A stretch of DNA of 64,000 nucleotides, taken from Methylocystis sp. IM3 (GTDB taxonomy: Bacteria; Pseudomonadota; Alphaproteobacteria; Rhizobiales; Beijerinckiaceae). The translations under genes and the position numbers were made by a program. Positions 50,292 through 59,426 of the stretch are shown piece by piece. The DNA is taken from assembly GCF_038070105.1 (NCBI RefSeq), contig NZ_JBBPBZ010000002.1, forward strand, positions 62,001-126,000. The letters are read 5' to 3'. Position 1 is the first letter of the stretch, and each line of letters opens with the position of its first letter. The notes beneath the pieces were generated by a model. The model searched no databases, was not told where the DNA came from, and saw only the letters and a list, made by a program, of their open reading frames with translations.

Positions 50292-52613
50292 ATGACATCG
50301 ATCGTCGAGCGGCTGAGCGGCGAGCTTGCGGCGAAACCCTGGCAGGTGGAGGCGGCGATCGGCCTGCTCGACGGCGGTTCGACGGTTCCCTTCATCGCGC
50401 GATACCGCAAGGAGGCCACCGGCCAGCTCGACGATGTGCAATTGCGCAAGCTCGAGGAGCGGCTGCGCTATCTGCGGGAGCTCGAGGAGCGGCGCAAGGC
50501 GATCCTCGAGTCGATCGACTCGCAGGGGAAGCTCGACGACGCGCTGCGTCGCGTCATCATGGAGGCCGACAACAAGGCCCGCCTCGAAGACATTTATCTG
50601 CCTTTCAAGCCCAAGCGCCGCACCAAGGCGCAGATTGCGATCGAAGCCGGCCTCGCGCCGCTCGCCGACGCGCTTCTCGCCTCGCCGGAGAAAGATCCCA
50701 AAGCGCAGGCCGCGCCCTTTGTGGACGCCGAAAAGAATGTGGCGACGGTAGAGGCGGCGCTCGAGGGCGCGCGCGCCATTCTCGTCGAGCGATTCGCGGA
50801 AGACGCGGATCTCATCGGCGCCTTGCGCGAGACGCACTGGTCGCAGGCCGTGCTGAAATCGAAGCCCCGCGCGGGCAAGGAGGCGGCGGGCGCGAAATAC
50901 TCGGATTATTTCGAATTCTCGCAGCCGATCGCCAAATTGCCGTCGCATCGCATCCTCGCGCTCTTCCGCGGCGAAAAGGAAGAAATGCTGGAGCTCGAAC
51001 TCGCGCCGGAGACGGAGCCCAGCGTCGGCGGCTACGAGAGCCGGATCGCGCGGCGCTATCAGATCGAGGATCGCGGCCGGCCGGGCGACAAATGGCTGCT
51101 CGATACGGCGCGCTGGGCCTGGCGCACCAAGATCGAGCTGCATCTTGCCGTCGACGCCCGCGCGAGGCTGTGGCGCGTCGCCGAGGAGGAGGCGATCCGC
51201 GTCTTTGCGGAGAATCTGCGCGATCTCCTGCTCGCCGCGCCGGCCGGCGCGCGGCCGACGATCGGGCTCGATCCCGGTTTCCGCACGGGCGTGAAGGTCG
51301 CGGTGATCGACGCCACCGGCAAGATTGTCTCGACGACCGCAATCTATCCGCACGAGCCGCAGCGGCGCTGGGACGAATCGCTCGCGACGCTCGCGCGCCT
51401 CGCCCGCGAGCACAAGATCGAGCTCGTCGCCATCGGCAATGGCACGGCGTCGCGCGAGACGGACAAGCTCGCGGGCGAGCTGATGTCGAAATTTCCCGAG
51501 CTGAAGCTCACCAAGATCGTCGTCTCGGAGGCGGGCGCCTCGGTCTATTCTGCATCGGAATACGCTTCGAGAGAATTGCCCGATCTCGACGTGTCGCTGC
51601 GCGGCGCCGCCTCGATCGCGCGCCGTCTGCAGGACCCGCTCGCCGAACTCGTGAAGATCGAGCCGAAATCGATCGGCGTCGGCCAATATCAGCACGACGT
51701 ATCCGAGACGAAGCTCTCTCGCGCGCTCGACGCCGTCGTCGAGGACTGCGTGAACGCCGTGGGCGTCGACGTGAACACGGCCTCGGCGCCGCTGCTCGCG
51801 CGCGTCTCGGGCCTCGGCGAGACGCTCGCCTCCAATATCGTCGCCCATCGCGACGCCAATGGGCCGTTCCGCACCCGCGCCGCGCTCAAGGAGGTGCCGC
51901 GCCTCGGCCCCAAGGCGTTCGAACAGAGCGCGGGCTTCCTGCGCATCATCGATGGCGACGATCCGCTCGACCGCTCGGGCGTGCATCCCGAGGCTTATCC
52001 GCTGGTGCGGCGCATTCTCCAGGCGGCCAAAACCGACATCCGCTCGCTGATCGGCAATGCGGCGGAACTGCGCAAGCTCCGGCCGGCGCAATTCGCCGAC
52101 GAGACCTTCGGCGTTCCGACCGTGACCGACGTGCTCGCCGAGCTCGAGAAGCCCGGCCGCGACCCGCGCCCCGCCTTCAAGACCGCGACCTTCCAGGAGG
52201 GCGTCGAGACGCTGAACGATCTCAAGCCCGGCATGGTGCTCGAAGGCGTCGTGACCAATGTCGCGGCCTTCGGCGCCTTCGTCGACATCGGCGTGCACCA
52301 GGACGGCCTCGTCCACATTTCGGCGCTCTCCAAGGAATTCGTCAAGGATCCGCGCAGCGTGGTGAAGCCGGGCGACATCGTGAGGGTCAAGGTCATGGAG
52401 GTGGATGCGCCCCGCAAGCGCATTTCGCTCACCATGCGGCTCGACGACGCGCCCGGCCAGCAGGCGCGGGGCGGGCAGGGCGCGGGCAAGGGCCGCGACG
52501 CCGGCGGCCCGCGCGGCGCCCAGAAAGCCCCGCAGGGGGGCAAGCCCGCGGGCGGCCCCGGCGGGCTCGGCGAAGCCTTGCTCGCGGCAATGAAACAAAA
52601 AGGCGCGCGCTGA
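50292..52613 (+). CDS. tex: Tex-family transcription accessory protein
   Basis: The 773-residue protein matches Tex: N-terminal helical domain ([17 protein letters not shown]), YqgF-like ribonuclease H domain ([18 protein letters not shown]), helix-hairpin-helix region ([18 protein letters not shown]) and an S1 domain (about 650-720, [21 protein letters not shown]). The tail is Gly/Ala/Gln-rich. Tex/Spt6-like proteins bind nucleic acid and modulate transcription. It starts at ATG 50292 with AGAGAGGA upstream, and does not appear co-transcribed with the gtr cluster. Confidence 0.96.
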   Translation: MTSIVERLSGELAAKPWQVEAAIGLLDGGSTVPFIARYRKEATGQLDDVQLRKLEERLRYLRELEERRKAILESIDSQGKLDDALRRVIMEADNKARLEDIYLPFKPKRRTKAQIAIEAGLAPLADALLASPEKDPKAQAAPFVDAEKNVATVEAALEGARAILVERFAEDADLIGALRETHWSQAVLKSKPRAGKEAAGAKYSDYFEFSQPIAKLPSHRILALFRGEKEEMLELELAPETEPSVGGYESRIARRYQIEDRGRPGDKWLLDTARWAWRTKIELHLAVDARARLWRVAEEEAIRVFAENLRDLLLAAPAGARPTIGLDPGFRTGVKVAVIDATGKIVSTTAIYPHEPQRRWDESLATLARLAREHKIELVAIGNGTASRETDKLAGELMSKFPELKLTKIVVSEAGASVYSASEYASRELPDLDVSLRGAASIARRLQDPLAELVKIEPKSIGVGQYQHDVSETKLSRALDAVVEDCVNAVGVDVNTASAPLLARVSGLGETLASNIVAHRDANGPFRTRAALKEVPRLGPKAFEQSAGFLRIIDGDDPLDRSGVHPEAYPLVRRILQAAKTDIRSLIGNAAELRKLRPAQFADETFGVPTVTDVLAELEKPGRDPRPAFKTATFQEGVETLNDLKPGMVLEGVVTNVAAFGAFVDIGVHQDGLVHISALSKEFVKDPRSVVKPGDIVRVKVMEVDAPRKRISLTMRLDDAPGQQARGGQGAGKGRDAGGPRGAQKAPQGGKPAGGPGGLGEALLAAMKQKGAR

Positions 52614-52673
52614 TCCGCGCGCCATCGGCGGCGCAGAAAAAACGGCGCGGACTCAATGGCTGAAGGAGACTGT

Positions 52674-52747
52674 TGGAGCGGGTGAAGGGAATCGAACCCT
52701 CGTATTCAGCTTGGAAGGCTGCTGCTCTACCATTGAGCTACACCCGC
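52674..52747 (-). tRNA. tRNA-Gly(TCC)
   Basis: The minus strand folds to a cloverleaf: acceptor GCGGGTG/CACCCGC, D arm GCTC..GAGC, anticodon loop CTTCCAA (anticodon TCC), T arm with GGTTCGATTCC. The CCA end is encoded. The base pair at the bottom of the anticodon stem is mismatched (G and A). Total 74 bases. Confidence 0.95.
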
Positions 52748-52756
52748 ACGTCCTTT

Positions 52757-52785
52757 TCTATGCCAAGCCGCGCGGCGCTTTGCAA
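52757..52785 (-). promoter_or_regulatory. promoter of tRNA-Gly
   Basis: On the minus strand TTGCAA (52785-52780), 17 bases, CATAGA (52762-52757), placing transcription start a few bases before the tRNA. Spacing is ideal for the housekeeping sigma factor. Confidence 0.5.
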
Positions 52786-52920
52786 TGGCCTATCGGGGGC
52801 CCGCGAAAAGCGCATTTATCCATTTGACAGCGCCGCCGGAGCCAACTAACCCGAGCGCCCGACGGTCATCTTCAGGCGCGCGTTCCGACGCTGCTTCTTT
52901 TCTCGAGGGATCAACGAACC

Positions 52921-53286
52921 GTGGCCAAACCCCAACTCGGCGCCAAGCGCCAATGCCAGTCCTGCGCGACGAAATTCTACGATCTCAACAAGGACCCGAT
53001 CGTCTGCCCGAAATGCGGGACGATCTTCCAGGTCGCCGCCCTCGCCCGCGCCCCCGGCCGCGTCGAGGAGGAAGAGACCGAGGTCGAGAAGGAGGGCGTC
53101 GACACGGTGTCGCTCGACGAGGTCGAAGAGAGCGAAAACGCCGCCGAGACGATCGACGTCGAGGACGATGTGGAACTCGTCGGCGACGATGCGGACGACG
53201 ACACCTTCCTCGAGGCGGAGGAAGGCGAGGACGACGACGTTTCCGGCCTCATCGACGGCGACATAGAGACCGACGACGAAGGCTGA
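52921..53286 (+). CDS. FYDLN-acid family protein (TIGR02300)
   Basis: The 121-residue protein has an N-terminal zinc-ribbon-like motif CQSCATKFYDLNKDPIVCPKCG, with four cysteines and the FYDLN signature, and a very acidic C terminus (VEDDVELVGDDADDDTF). TIGR02300 is almost confined to alphaproteobacteria and its role is unknown. It starts with GTG at 52921. It is often near aroA, but not here: tRNA-Gly is upstream on the other strand and a MucR gene is convergent downstream. Confidence 0.92.
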   Translation: MAKPQLGAKRQCQSCATKFYDLNKDPIVCPKCGTIFQVAALARAPGRVEEEETEVEKEGVDTVSLDEVEESENAAETIDVEDDVELVGDDADDDTFLEAEEGEDDDVSGLIDGDIETDDEG

Positions 53287-53301
53287 TCGCTCGCCCTGCC
53301 C

Positions 53302-53369
53302 GCGCGCTCCTGCGGGAGCGCGCAAAGACCGCGAAAAACCCGCGAACCCCGAAGGGTCGCGGGTTTTTT
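53302..53369. terminator. two adjacent hairpins, the second a bidirectional terminator
   Basis: GCGCGCTCC/GGAGCGCGC (53302-53323) is followed by AAAACCCGCGA (53335-53345) pairing with TCGCGGGTTTT (53357-53367) and a T-run to 53369. It separates the convergent FYDLN-acid and MucR genes and can stop both. Confidence 0.8.
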
Positions 53370-53387
53370 CCTGTCGGGGTGCGCGTT

Positions 53388-53795
53388 TTATTTGCCGCGG
53401 CGGCGGCGCTGCTGGCCGAGGCCCATCTGCTTTGCGAGATTGGAGCGCGCCTTGGCGTAATTGGGCGCAACCATCGGATAATCGGCCGGCAGCCCCCATT
53501 TTTCGCGGTACTCTTCGGGCGACAGGCCGTACTGCGTGCGCAGATGGCGCTTGAGCGACTTGAACTTCTTGCCGTCCTCGAGACAGATGACGTAGTCGTT
53601 ATTGACAGACCGCTTGACGGGCACCGCGGGTTTCGGCGGCTCGGCCGGCGCCACGGGAGCGCCGGAGCCCACCCGCAGCAGGGCGTTGTAGACTTCGCTG
53701 ATCAGGCTGGGCAATTCGCCGGCGGGCACGGAATTATTACTCACATAGGCGGAGACGATATCGGCTGCGAGCTCGATATTGTTGTTGAGGGTCAT
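53388..53795 (-). CDS. mucR: MucR/Ros-family transcriptional regulator
   Basis: The 135-residue protein has the MucR N-terminal oligomerisation region ([15 protein letters not shown]) and the Ros-type DNA-binding domain [22 protein letters not shown]...[17 protein letters not shown]. In the zinc-finger the second Cys position is Asp (CLED rather than CLEC), as in some known zinc-less MucR homologs. MucR proteins bind AT-rich DNA as H-NS-like silencers and control surface polysaccharide and cell-cycle genes. I start at ATG 53795 (MTLNNNIE); ATG 53813 is an alternative. Confidence 0.93.
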   Translation of the reverse strand: MTLNNNIELAADIVSAYVSNNSVPAGELPSLISEVYNALLRVGSGAPVAPAEPPKPAVPVKRSVNNDYVICLEDGKKFKSLKRHLRTQYGLSPEEYREKWGLPADYPMVAPNYAKARSNLAKQMGLGQQRRRRGK

Positions 53796-53813
53796 TGAGG
53801 CGCCTGTTTGCAT

Positions 53814-54174
53814 GCGGGTTGACGTCGAAGAAACTCGGGGATACGGCGATCTTCAACCAGAGCGTAACCGCCGCCGGCGCCCGCGCGGTGCGAATCCCGA
53901 ACGGGCTTCGTCGAACGAGTGAAGATTACTTCTTAAATTATCTCAGATTTTTCGGGCCAGCAAGATTTGAGGGAGGATAAATTCCCGCCTCCCGGCCGCG
54001 AGACTGAATCTTTCCATGTTTTGATTGATGAGCATCTGCGGTCTCGCCAACAACCCCAAGTTTAGGCGGCCCGCATTCCAGACTAAGGCGCAGGCGGCTC
54101 GAGGCCGGTTGCGCGCGGCGCGTCTGAAAACAGCCTGGACAAAATGATCGACGGGCGGAGGAAAGGATCAGTGG
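53814..54174. promoter_or_regulatory. 361-base divergent control region with an AT-rich patch
   Basis: It lies between mucR (minus) and the oxidoreductase gene (plus). At 53921-53955 there is an AT-rich patch (GATTACTTCTTAAATTATCT) in a GC-rich surround, the type of site MucR binds, so autoregulation is a reasonable guess. The ribosome binding site GGAGGAAAGG for the oxidoreductase is near 54157. No credible ORF. Confidence 0.45.
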
Positions 54175-55161
54175 ATGAGTTCGTTTAGAGCGATCAGAGT
54201 TGACAAGAATTCGCAAGGTTACGAGGCTGCTTACGTTCAGATGTGCGACGACGCGCTGATGGAGGGCGACGTCGATCTCGACGTGCTCTACTCCGCCATC
54301 AACTACAAGGACGGGCTCGCGGTGACCGGAAAGGGGCCGGTCGTGCGCCGCTTTCCCATGGTGCCGGGCGTCGATCTCGTCGGGCGCGTGACGCGCGCCG
54401 CGCATCCGGGCTTCGCAGTGGGCGACGTGGTGGCGGCGACGGGCTGCGGCCTGGGGGAAGCCCATTACGGGGGCTTTGCGCAAAGGGCGCGTCTTTCCGG
54501 CGATTGGCTGGTGAAGCTGCCGGCGCCGCTCACGCCGCCGCGCGCCATGGCGGTGGGCACAGCGGGCCTCACCGCCATGTTCTGCGTGCTGGCGCTCGAG
54601 GGCCATGGTCTGACGCCTGCCGACGGGCCCGCGGTCGTTTCGGGCGCCTCCGGCGGCGTCGGCTCCTTCGCGGTGGCCCTGCTCGCGCAGGCCGGATGGC
54701 GCGTCGCGGCGATCACCGGACACGCCGCCGAAGCGGCCTACCTCAAATCCATTGGCGCCGCCGAAGTCCTCTCCCGCGACGATTTTTCGGCGCCCGGCAA
54801 GGCCCTGCAACCGCAGCGCTTCGCCGCGGGCGTCGATACGGTCGGCGGCGTCACGCTGGCCAATCTGCTGTCGCAGACCCGGTTCGACGGCGCCATCGCC
54901 GCCTGCGGCAATGTCGGCGGCATGGATCTGCCGGCGAGCGTCGCGCCCTTCATCCTGCGCGGCGTGTCGCTTCTCGGGGTCGAGAGCGTGCGGCCGAGGA
55001 TCGAACTGCGCCGCGCCGCCTGGGCGCGTATCGCGGCCGGTCTCGACACGGCGATGATCGACGCCATGTGTGAAATTATCCCCTTCGATCAGGCGCTGGA
55101 GCGGGCGCGCTCGATCGTGACGGGAAAGATCAGAGGGCGCGTCGTCATCGAAATGCCCTGA
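54175..55161 (+). CDS. AcuI/YhdH-type zinc-free medium-chain oxidoreductase
   Basis: The 328-residue protein is a medium-chain dehydrogenase/reductase of the YhdH/AcuI group: NYKDGLAVTGKGPVVR, PGVDLVGRV, and the NADPH-binding VSGASGGVGSFAVALLA. It has no zinc-ligand set. AcuI reduces acryloyl-CoA to propionyl-CoA; other members are quinone oxidoreductases, so the substrate is uncertain. The sequence AINYKDGLA is diagnostic for the group. It stands alone downstream of the MucR control region and may be a target of it. Confidence 0.88.
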   Translation: MSSFRAIRVDKNSQGYEAAYVQMCDDALMEGDVDLDVLYSAINYKDGLAVTGKGPVVRRFPMVPGVDLVGRVTRAAHPGFAVGDVVAATGCGLGEAHYGGFAQRARLSGDWLVKLPAPLTPPRAMAVGTAGLTAMFCVLALEGHGLTPADGPAVVSGASGGVGSFAVALLAQAGWRVAAITGHAAEAAYLKSIGAAEVLSRDDFSAPGKALQPQRFAAGVDTVGGVTLANLLSQTRFDGAIAACGNVGGMDLPASVAPFILRGVSLLGVESVRPRIELRRAAWARIAAGLDTAMIDAMCEIIPFDQALERARSIVTGKIRGRVVIEMP

Positions 55162-55301
55162 AACCGGCGGCCGGACGCCGCGAGTCGCGGCGCGGCGTGT
55201 GCATCCTCGACTTTCGCGCCGGCCTCGGTTGTAATGACCGGCGCTCGGCCCGGCGGGGCCGTGTGCTTTTTCTTGCCCGCGCGGCGCCAAAGGTAGAGGT
55301 C

Positions 55302-55769
55302 ATGAGTTCGGCTTTCACGAAGGAACAGGAAGACGACAACCCCCGCGAGGATCTCCCCGATCGGCCGGTGAGTCCGCATCGCAATCTAGTGACGCCGGAA
55401 GGCTTGCAGCAGATCGACGACGCGCTCACGCGTCTCCATGTCGAAGTCGAACGGGCGACCGCCGCGGACGACAACCATGCGCTCGCCATTGCGCAGCGCG
55501 ATATACGCTACTGGGCGGCGCGTCGCGCCAGCGCCGAGGTGGTTCGGCCGATCGCGGATCATTCCCACGTCCGCTTCGGCCATCGTGTCGTCGTGGAGCT
55601 CGAGGGCGGGGAGACGCGCATCTTCCGGCTCGTTGGCGAGGACGAGGCCGATCCCGCGCAGGGGCTCATTCCCTATGTCGCGCCGCTCGCGCAGGCGCTG
55701 ATGGGCAAGAGCGTCGGCGACGGGGTCGAGGTCATGCACCACGGCGCCAGGATCGTGGAGATCGGGTGA
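55302..55769 (+). CDS. GreA/GreB-like transcription elongation factor
   Basis: The 155-residue protein has a Gre-like coiled-coil N-terminal half (about 25-80, LQQIDDALTRLHVEVERA) and the C-terminal FKBP-like domain (about 90-155, RFGHRVVVELEGGETRIFRLVGEDEADP). Gre factors stimulate transcript cleavage in backtracked RNA polymerase using acidic residues at the coiled-coil tip. The coiled coil differs from GreA, so it may be a Rnk/Gfh-like variant. AGGTAGAGG precedes ATG 55302. It is convergent with parA. Confidence 0.88.
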   Translation: MSSAFTKEQEDDNPREDLPDRPVSPHRNLVTPEGLQQIDDALTRLHVEVERATAADDNHALAIAQRDIRYWAARRASAEVVRPIADHSHVRFGHRVVVELEGGETRIFRLVGEDEADPAQGLIPYVAPLAQALMGKSVGDGVEVMHHGARIVEIG

Positions 55770-55770
55770 G

Positions 55771-55803
55771 GGCGACAGCCGCGCGGATTCGCGCGGCCTC
55801 GCC
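55771..55803. terminator. GC hairpin between convergent genes
   Basis: GCCGCGCG (55778-55785), loop GATT, CGCGCGGC (55790-55797), with outer GGCGA/TCGCC-type arms. It lies just after the Gre-like stop and before the parA stop. No T-run, so a weak terminator at best. Confidence 0.4.
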
Positions 55804-55817
55804 TCAGACGGACCGGT

Positions 55818-56567
55818 TCAAGCGGCCTTCGCGGCTTTTCTGGCGGCGCCTTTCAGCGCCTCTTTGGACTTTGCGGCCGCCTGCGCTTTCGGCGCCGGCG
55901 CGTCCTTTTCTACGGGCTTCGCTTTCGGCGCGGGCTTGGCGCCGGCGCGTTTCAGGCGGCGCTTGATCGAGCCCCAGAGTTCCTTCATCTCCTGCGCGGC
56001 GACGCCCTCGGGATTGTATTCCGTGACGCCGAGGCCGAGCCGCGCCGCCTCCTGATAATCGACGCGGGCCGAAACGAGGGGCGCCAGAAGGCCGCCGATC
56101 GCCTCCAGCGCCTTGACGCCGAGATCGACGCGCGCGCTTTGCTGCGACGGCGGACATTGGTTGAGCAGGAAGGCGTAGTCGCACCCTGCTTCCTTCACCT
56201 GCGCGCGGGTCTTCTCGCTGGCCCAGAGGTCGAAGGCGTTGGGGCGCGCGGGGATGATGCAGAGATCGGCGGCGCGAATCGCCGCGGCCGACTCCTCGCC
56301 GTCCTGGCCGGGCGCGTCGAGCACGAGAAGCGTGACGCCCTTCTTCTCGAGCGCGGCGATGGCCTTGGAGAGTTTTCCGGGCGGCACGTGCTCCACGCCG
56401 AGGTCGGCGGTTTCGCGCGAGCGCGCCCAGGTGGCGAGCGTCTGCAGCGGATCGAGGTCGATGACGAAGACGCGCTCGCCCGCCGCGCGCGCGGCGACGG
56501 CGACGCCGCTCGCGAGCGTGCTCTTGCCGGCGCCGCCCTTTTGCGTAACGAAAGCTATGGTTCGCAT
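55818..56567 (-). CDS. orphan ParA/MinD-type ATPase with basic tail
   Basis: The 249-residue protein has the deviant Walker A of the ParA family (FVTQKGGAGKSTLA), Walker A-prime VIDLDPLQTLATW and Walker B LLVLDAPG. The last 45 residues are Lys/Ala/Pro-rich and probably disordered. ParA-like ATPases position plasmids, chromosomes or protein complexes on the nucleoid. No parB is next to it, so it is an orphan, perhaps positioning a non-DNA cargo. It is divergent from rarA over an AT-rich gap. Confidence 0.9.
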   Translation of the reverse strand: MRTIAFVTQKGGAGKSTLASGVAVAARAAGERVFVIDLDPLQTLATWARSRETADLGVEHVPPGKLSKAIAALEKKGVTLLVLDAPGQDGEESAAAIRAADLCIIPARPNAFDLWASEKTRAQVKEAGCDYAFLLNQCPPSQQSARVDLGVKALEAIGGLLAPLVSARVDYQEAARLGLGVTEYNPEGVAAQEMKELWGSIKRRLKRAGAKPAPKAKPVEKDAPAPKAQAAAKSKEALKGAARKAAKAA

Positions 56568-56678
56568 GAGAAGTGCACCCGTTTGTCGCCTGCGCGGGCC
56601 TGGCGCCCCGAGGCCGAAACTGAACGAAGTTTTCGGCGATACGCAAAAGAAACAAGCCGAATCATTTACTTGTAGAAG

Positions 56679-56741
56679 GGTAATCTTTGATTATTGCGCC
56701 GTCGAGGTGGTAATCATTAGTAAACGTCTCCAATTATTGCG
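56679..56741. promoter_or_regulatory. AT-rich control region with repeats between parA and rarA
   Basis: The direct repeat GGTAATC occurs at 56679 and 56709, and ATTATTGCG at 56690 and 56733. TAATC-TTT-GATTA (56681-56693) is a perfect inverted repeat. The region is strongly AT-rich against the GC-rich surround, so a regulator binding site is plausible. Confidence 0.45.
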
Positions 56742-56762
56742 TTTCATGGGCTCGAGCCGACG

Positions 56763-58073
56763 ATGACCGACCTCTTCGAAGCCGCCGGACTCGACAGAAA
56801 CGCGCCCCGGCCGCTCGCAGACCGCCTGCGCCCGACGCGCCTCGACGAGGTCGTCGGGCAGGACCATCTGCTCGGACCCGACGGCGCGCTGATGCGGCTC
56901 GTGCGCGGCGGCGCGCTGGGCTCGCTCATCCTCTGGGGGCCGCCGGGCTCGGGCAAGACGACGGTCGCGCGTCTGCTCGCGCATGAGACCGACCTCGCTT
57001 TCGTTCAAATCTCCGCGATCTTCTCCGGCGTCGCCGATCTCAAGAAAACCTTCGAAGCCGCGCGCGCGCGCCGCGCGGCGGGCCGGGGCACGCTGCTCTT
57101 CGTCGACGAGATCCATCGCTTCAATCGCGCGCAGCAGGACAGTTTTCTGCCCGTGATGGAGGACGGCACCATCACGCTGATCGGCGCGACCACGGAGAAT
57201 CCGTCCTTCGAACTGAACGCCGCGCTGCTTTCGCGCGCCAGGGTGATGACGTTCAGACCCCTCGACGCCGCCGCGATCGAGAAGCTTCTCGCGCGCGCCG
57301 AGGCGACGGAAGGAAAGACCCTGCCGCTCGACGCCGACGCCCGCGCCGCGCTCGTCGCCATGGCGGACGGAGACGGCCGCGCGGCGCTGACCCTCGCGGA
57401 AGAAATCTGGCGGGCGGCGCGGGAAGGCGAGGTCTTCGACCGCGCGGCGCTGGCCGAGATCGTGCAGCGCCGCGCGCCGATCTACGACAAGGCGCAGGAG
57501 GGTCATTACAATCTGATCAGCGCGCTGCATAAATGCGTGCGCGGCTCCGATCCCGACGCCGCGCTCTATTATTTCGCGCGCATGCTCGACGCGGGCGAGG
57601 ATCCGCTGTTTCTCGCAAGGCGACTCGTCCGCATGGCGGTGGAGGACATCGGCCTCGCCGATCCGCAGGCGCTCGTCGTCGCCAACGCCGCAAAGGACGC
57701 CTACGATTTTCTCGGCTCGCCGGAAGGGGAGCTCGCCCTCGCGCAGGCGGTCATCTATGTGGCGACCGCGCCCAAATCCAACGCGGCTTATGTGGCCTAC
57801 AAGAAGGCCCGGCGGCTCGCGCAGGAGAAGGGTTCGCTCATGCCGCCGAGAATCATTCTCAACGCGCCGACGAAACTGATGCGCGAGGAGGGCTATGGCG
57901 AGGGCTACGAATATGACCACGACGCGCCCGACGCGTTCTCGGGACAGAGCTACTGGCCCGAATCACTGAAACGCCAGTCTTTTTACCGGCCGGTCGAGCG
58001 CGGATTCGAGCGCGAGCTGGCCAGGCGGCTCGACTATTGGGAGAGACTGCGGCGCGAACGCAACAGTAAATAG
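56763..58073 (+). CDS. rarA: RarA/MgsA-type AAA ATPase
   Basis: The 436-residue protein has an AAA+ core: LADRLRPTRLDEVVGQDHLLG, Walker A LWGPPGSGKTTVAR, Walker B LFVDEIHRFNRAQQD, and the sensor IGATTENPSFELNAALLSR. The C-terminal RarA domain has DPLFLARRLVRMAVEDIGLADP. RarA/Mgs1/WRNIP1 ATPases act at stalled replication forks with SSB and RecA. It matches the family's usual length. It stands alone downstream of a regulatory gap shared with parA. Confidence 0.96.
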   Translation: MTDLFEAAGLDRNAPRPLADRLRPTRLDEVVGQDHLLGPDGALMRLVRGGALGSLILWGPPGSGKTTVARLLAHETDLAFVQISAIFSGVADLKKTFEAARARRAAGRGTLLFVDEIHRFNRAQQDSFLPVMEDGTITLIGATTENPSFELNAALLSRARVMTFRPLDAAAIEKLLARAEATEGKTLPLDADARAALVAMADGDGRAALTLAEEIWRAAREGEVFDRAALAEIVQRRAPIYDKAQEGHYNLISALHKCVRGSDPDAALYYFARMLDAGEDPLFLARRLVRMAVEDIGLADPQALVVANAAKDAYDFLGSPEGELALAQAVIYVATAPKSNAAYVAYKKARRLAQEKGSLMPPRIILNAPTKLMREEGYGEGYEYDHDAPDAFSGQSYWPESLKRQSFYRPVERGFERELARRLDYWERLRRERNSK

Positions 58074-58166
58074 GCTTTCCGCGGGGCTCAGCCGATTGAT
58101 CTGTTGCGCATTTGTCACGCGCGCCGGCAAACGCAATGCACAAGGCTTGATCAGGCCGCCTTTCCG

Positions 58167-58195
58167 TTGACCGCCTTCGACCTCCGGCCGTAAGT
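58167..58195 (+). promoter_or_regulatory. possible promoter of the outer-membrane protein gene
   Basis: TTGACC (58167-58172) and GTAAGT (58190-58195) are 17 bases apart, about 70 bases before the ATG. The -35 match is good and the -10 is poor. Confidence 0.25.
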
Positions 58196-58263
58196 CTTTT
58201 CGGGACAGCGGGACGGCCCTGCGCCGGACCGAAGTGAAGTTTCAAGGGACTCAGGGGGTCAAA

Positions 58264-59166
58264 ATGGCCAAATCTGCTCTTCTCGCCGGCGTCGCGCTGG
58301 CTCTCGTCGCCGGCTCTGCGATCGCGGCCGATCTCCCCTCCCGCAAGGCCCCGCCGCCGGCCTTCGTTCCCCCGCCGCCGGCCTTCAGCTGGACCGGCCT
58401 CTACGGCGGTGTGAACATCGGCTACGGCTTCGGCGCGAGCGGCACCAGCTCGACCGGCTGGGGCTATCTGTCCGACGGCGGAGCCTGGGGCCTGCCGGGC
58501 GTCATCCCGACCGGCGCCGCGATCACCAACTCGTCGAACATCAACGGCGTGACGGGCGGCGGCCAGATTGGCTACAACTACCAGTTCTCGCCCTGGCTCG
58601 TCGTGGGCGTGGAGGCCGACATCCAGGCGGCCGACATCAACTCCCGCAACGCTGGCGGCGCGGCGATCGGCGACCCCTTCTTCGGCACGCATACGATTGC
58701 CGTCAATGCGGCCCACTATCTCGACTGGTGGGGCACGGTTCGCGGCCGCGTCGGCGTGACGTTGCCGTCCTGGCCGAATCTGATGGTCTACGGCACGGGC
58801 GGTTTCGCCTATGGTGGCGTGAACCGGACGGTCAGCGTCGTGGATAGCTTCAACGTCGGCGCCCTCGGCACCGCCTCCGTGGTCGGCAATGGCGTCTACG
58901 ACAACACCTCGACCGGCTGGACCGCGGGCGGCGGCGTGGAGTGGACCCCGATGGCCTTCCCGGCCTGGTCGCTGAAGGTCGAGTATCTCTACACGGACCT
59001 TGGCTCGACGAATCTCAACATCGCCGGCATCTCCACGATTCCGGCCAATGGACCCGTCCTGGTTGCGCAGAACCGCGTGTCCACCCGCTTCAACTCGGTC
59101 CGCGCCGGCGTGAACTGGCACTTCAATCCGTTCGGCTCGAGCGCGCCGGTTCTGGCCAAATACTGA
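58264..59166 (+). CDS. outer-membrane beta-barrel protein (Omp25/Omp31-like)
   Basis: The 300-residue protein has a signal peptide (MAKSALLAGVALALVAGSAIA), a Pro-rich start (ADLPSRKAPPPAFVPPPPAF) and FSWTGLYGGVNIGYGFG, the first strand of an eight-stranded barrel. Alternating strands and a C-terminal strand with SVRAGVNWHFNPF follow; the chain ends in Tyr as barrels do. Proteins of this type are abundant in Rhizobiales outer membranes; a porin role is suggested but not shown. GGGGG precedes the ATG; a strong terminator follows. Confidence 0.93.
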   Translation: MAKSALLAGVALALVAGSAIAADLPSRKAPPPAFVPPPPAFSWTGLYGGVNIGYGFGASGTSSTGWGYLSDGGAWGLPGVIPTGAAITNSSNINGVTGGGQIGYNYQFSPWLVVGVEADIQAADINSRNAGGAAIGDPFFGTHTIAVNAAHYLDWWGTVRGRVGVTLPSWPNLMVYGTGGFAYGGVNRTVSVVDSFNVGALGTASVVGNGVYDNTSTGWTAGGGVEWTPMAFPAWSLKVEYLYTDLGSTNLNIAGISTIPANGPVLVAQNRVSTRFNSVRAGVNWHFNPFGSSAPVLAKY

Positions 59167-59188
59167 AAACCGCGCATGGCGCGATTCG

Positions 59189-59221
59189 AGAGCCCGGCGG
59201 AAACGCCGGGCTCTTTTGCTT
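59189..59221 (+). terminator. intrinsic terminator of the outer-membrane protein gene
   Basis: AGAGCCCGGCG (59189-59199), loop GAAA, CGCCGGGCTCT (59204-59214), followed by TTTTGCTTT. Classic 11-bp stem with U-run. Confidence 0.9.
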
Positions 59222-59426
59222 TACTGTCTGATTCTGTGTGACTTTGTCGCAAGCGCGGCGCTGTGGCGACCATGGACGCGGCGGGTCGGTCTTGTTAAGA
59301 CAGACGCCGATGCAACGATGGGGATAAGCCTCTGTCGCGCGCCCGTCCCGATGGCTTCGCGTCCGGGGCGGTGTTAACCATCCTCAAGGGCAAGCGCCGC
59401 CGCGCCATGGAGCCCGTCCGCTGAAA

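Noticed and set aside
49950..52625. 891-residue minus-strand open frame
   Set aside because: Antisense to tex, with shadow-frame composition. Tex domains on the plus strand are unequivocal.
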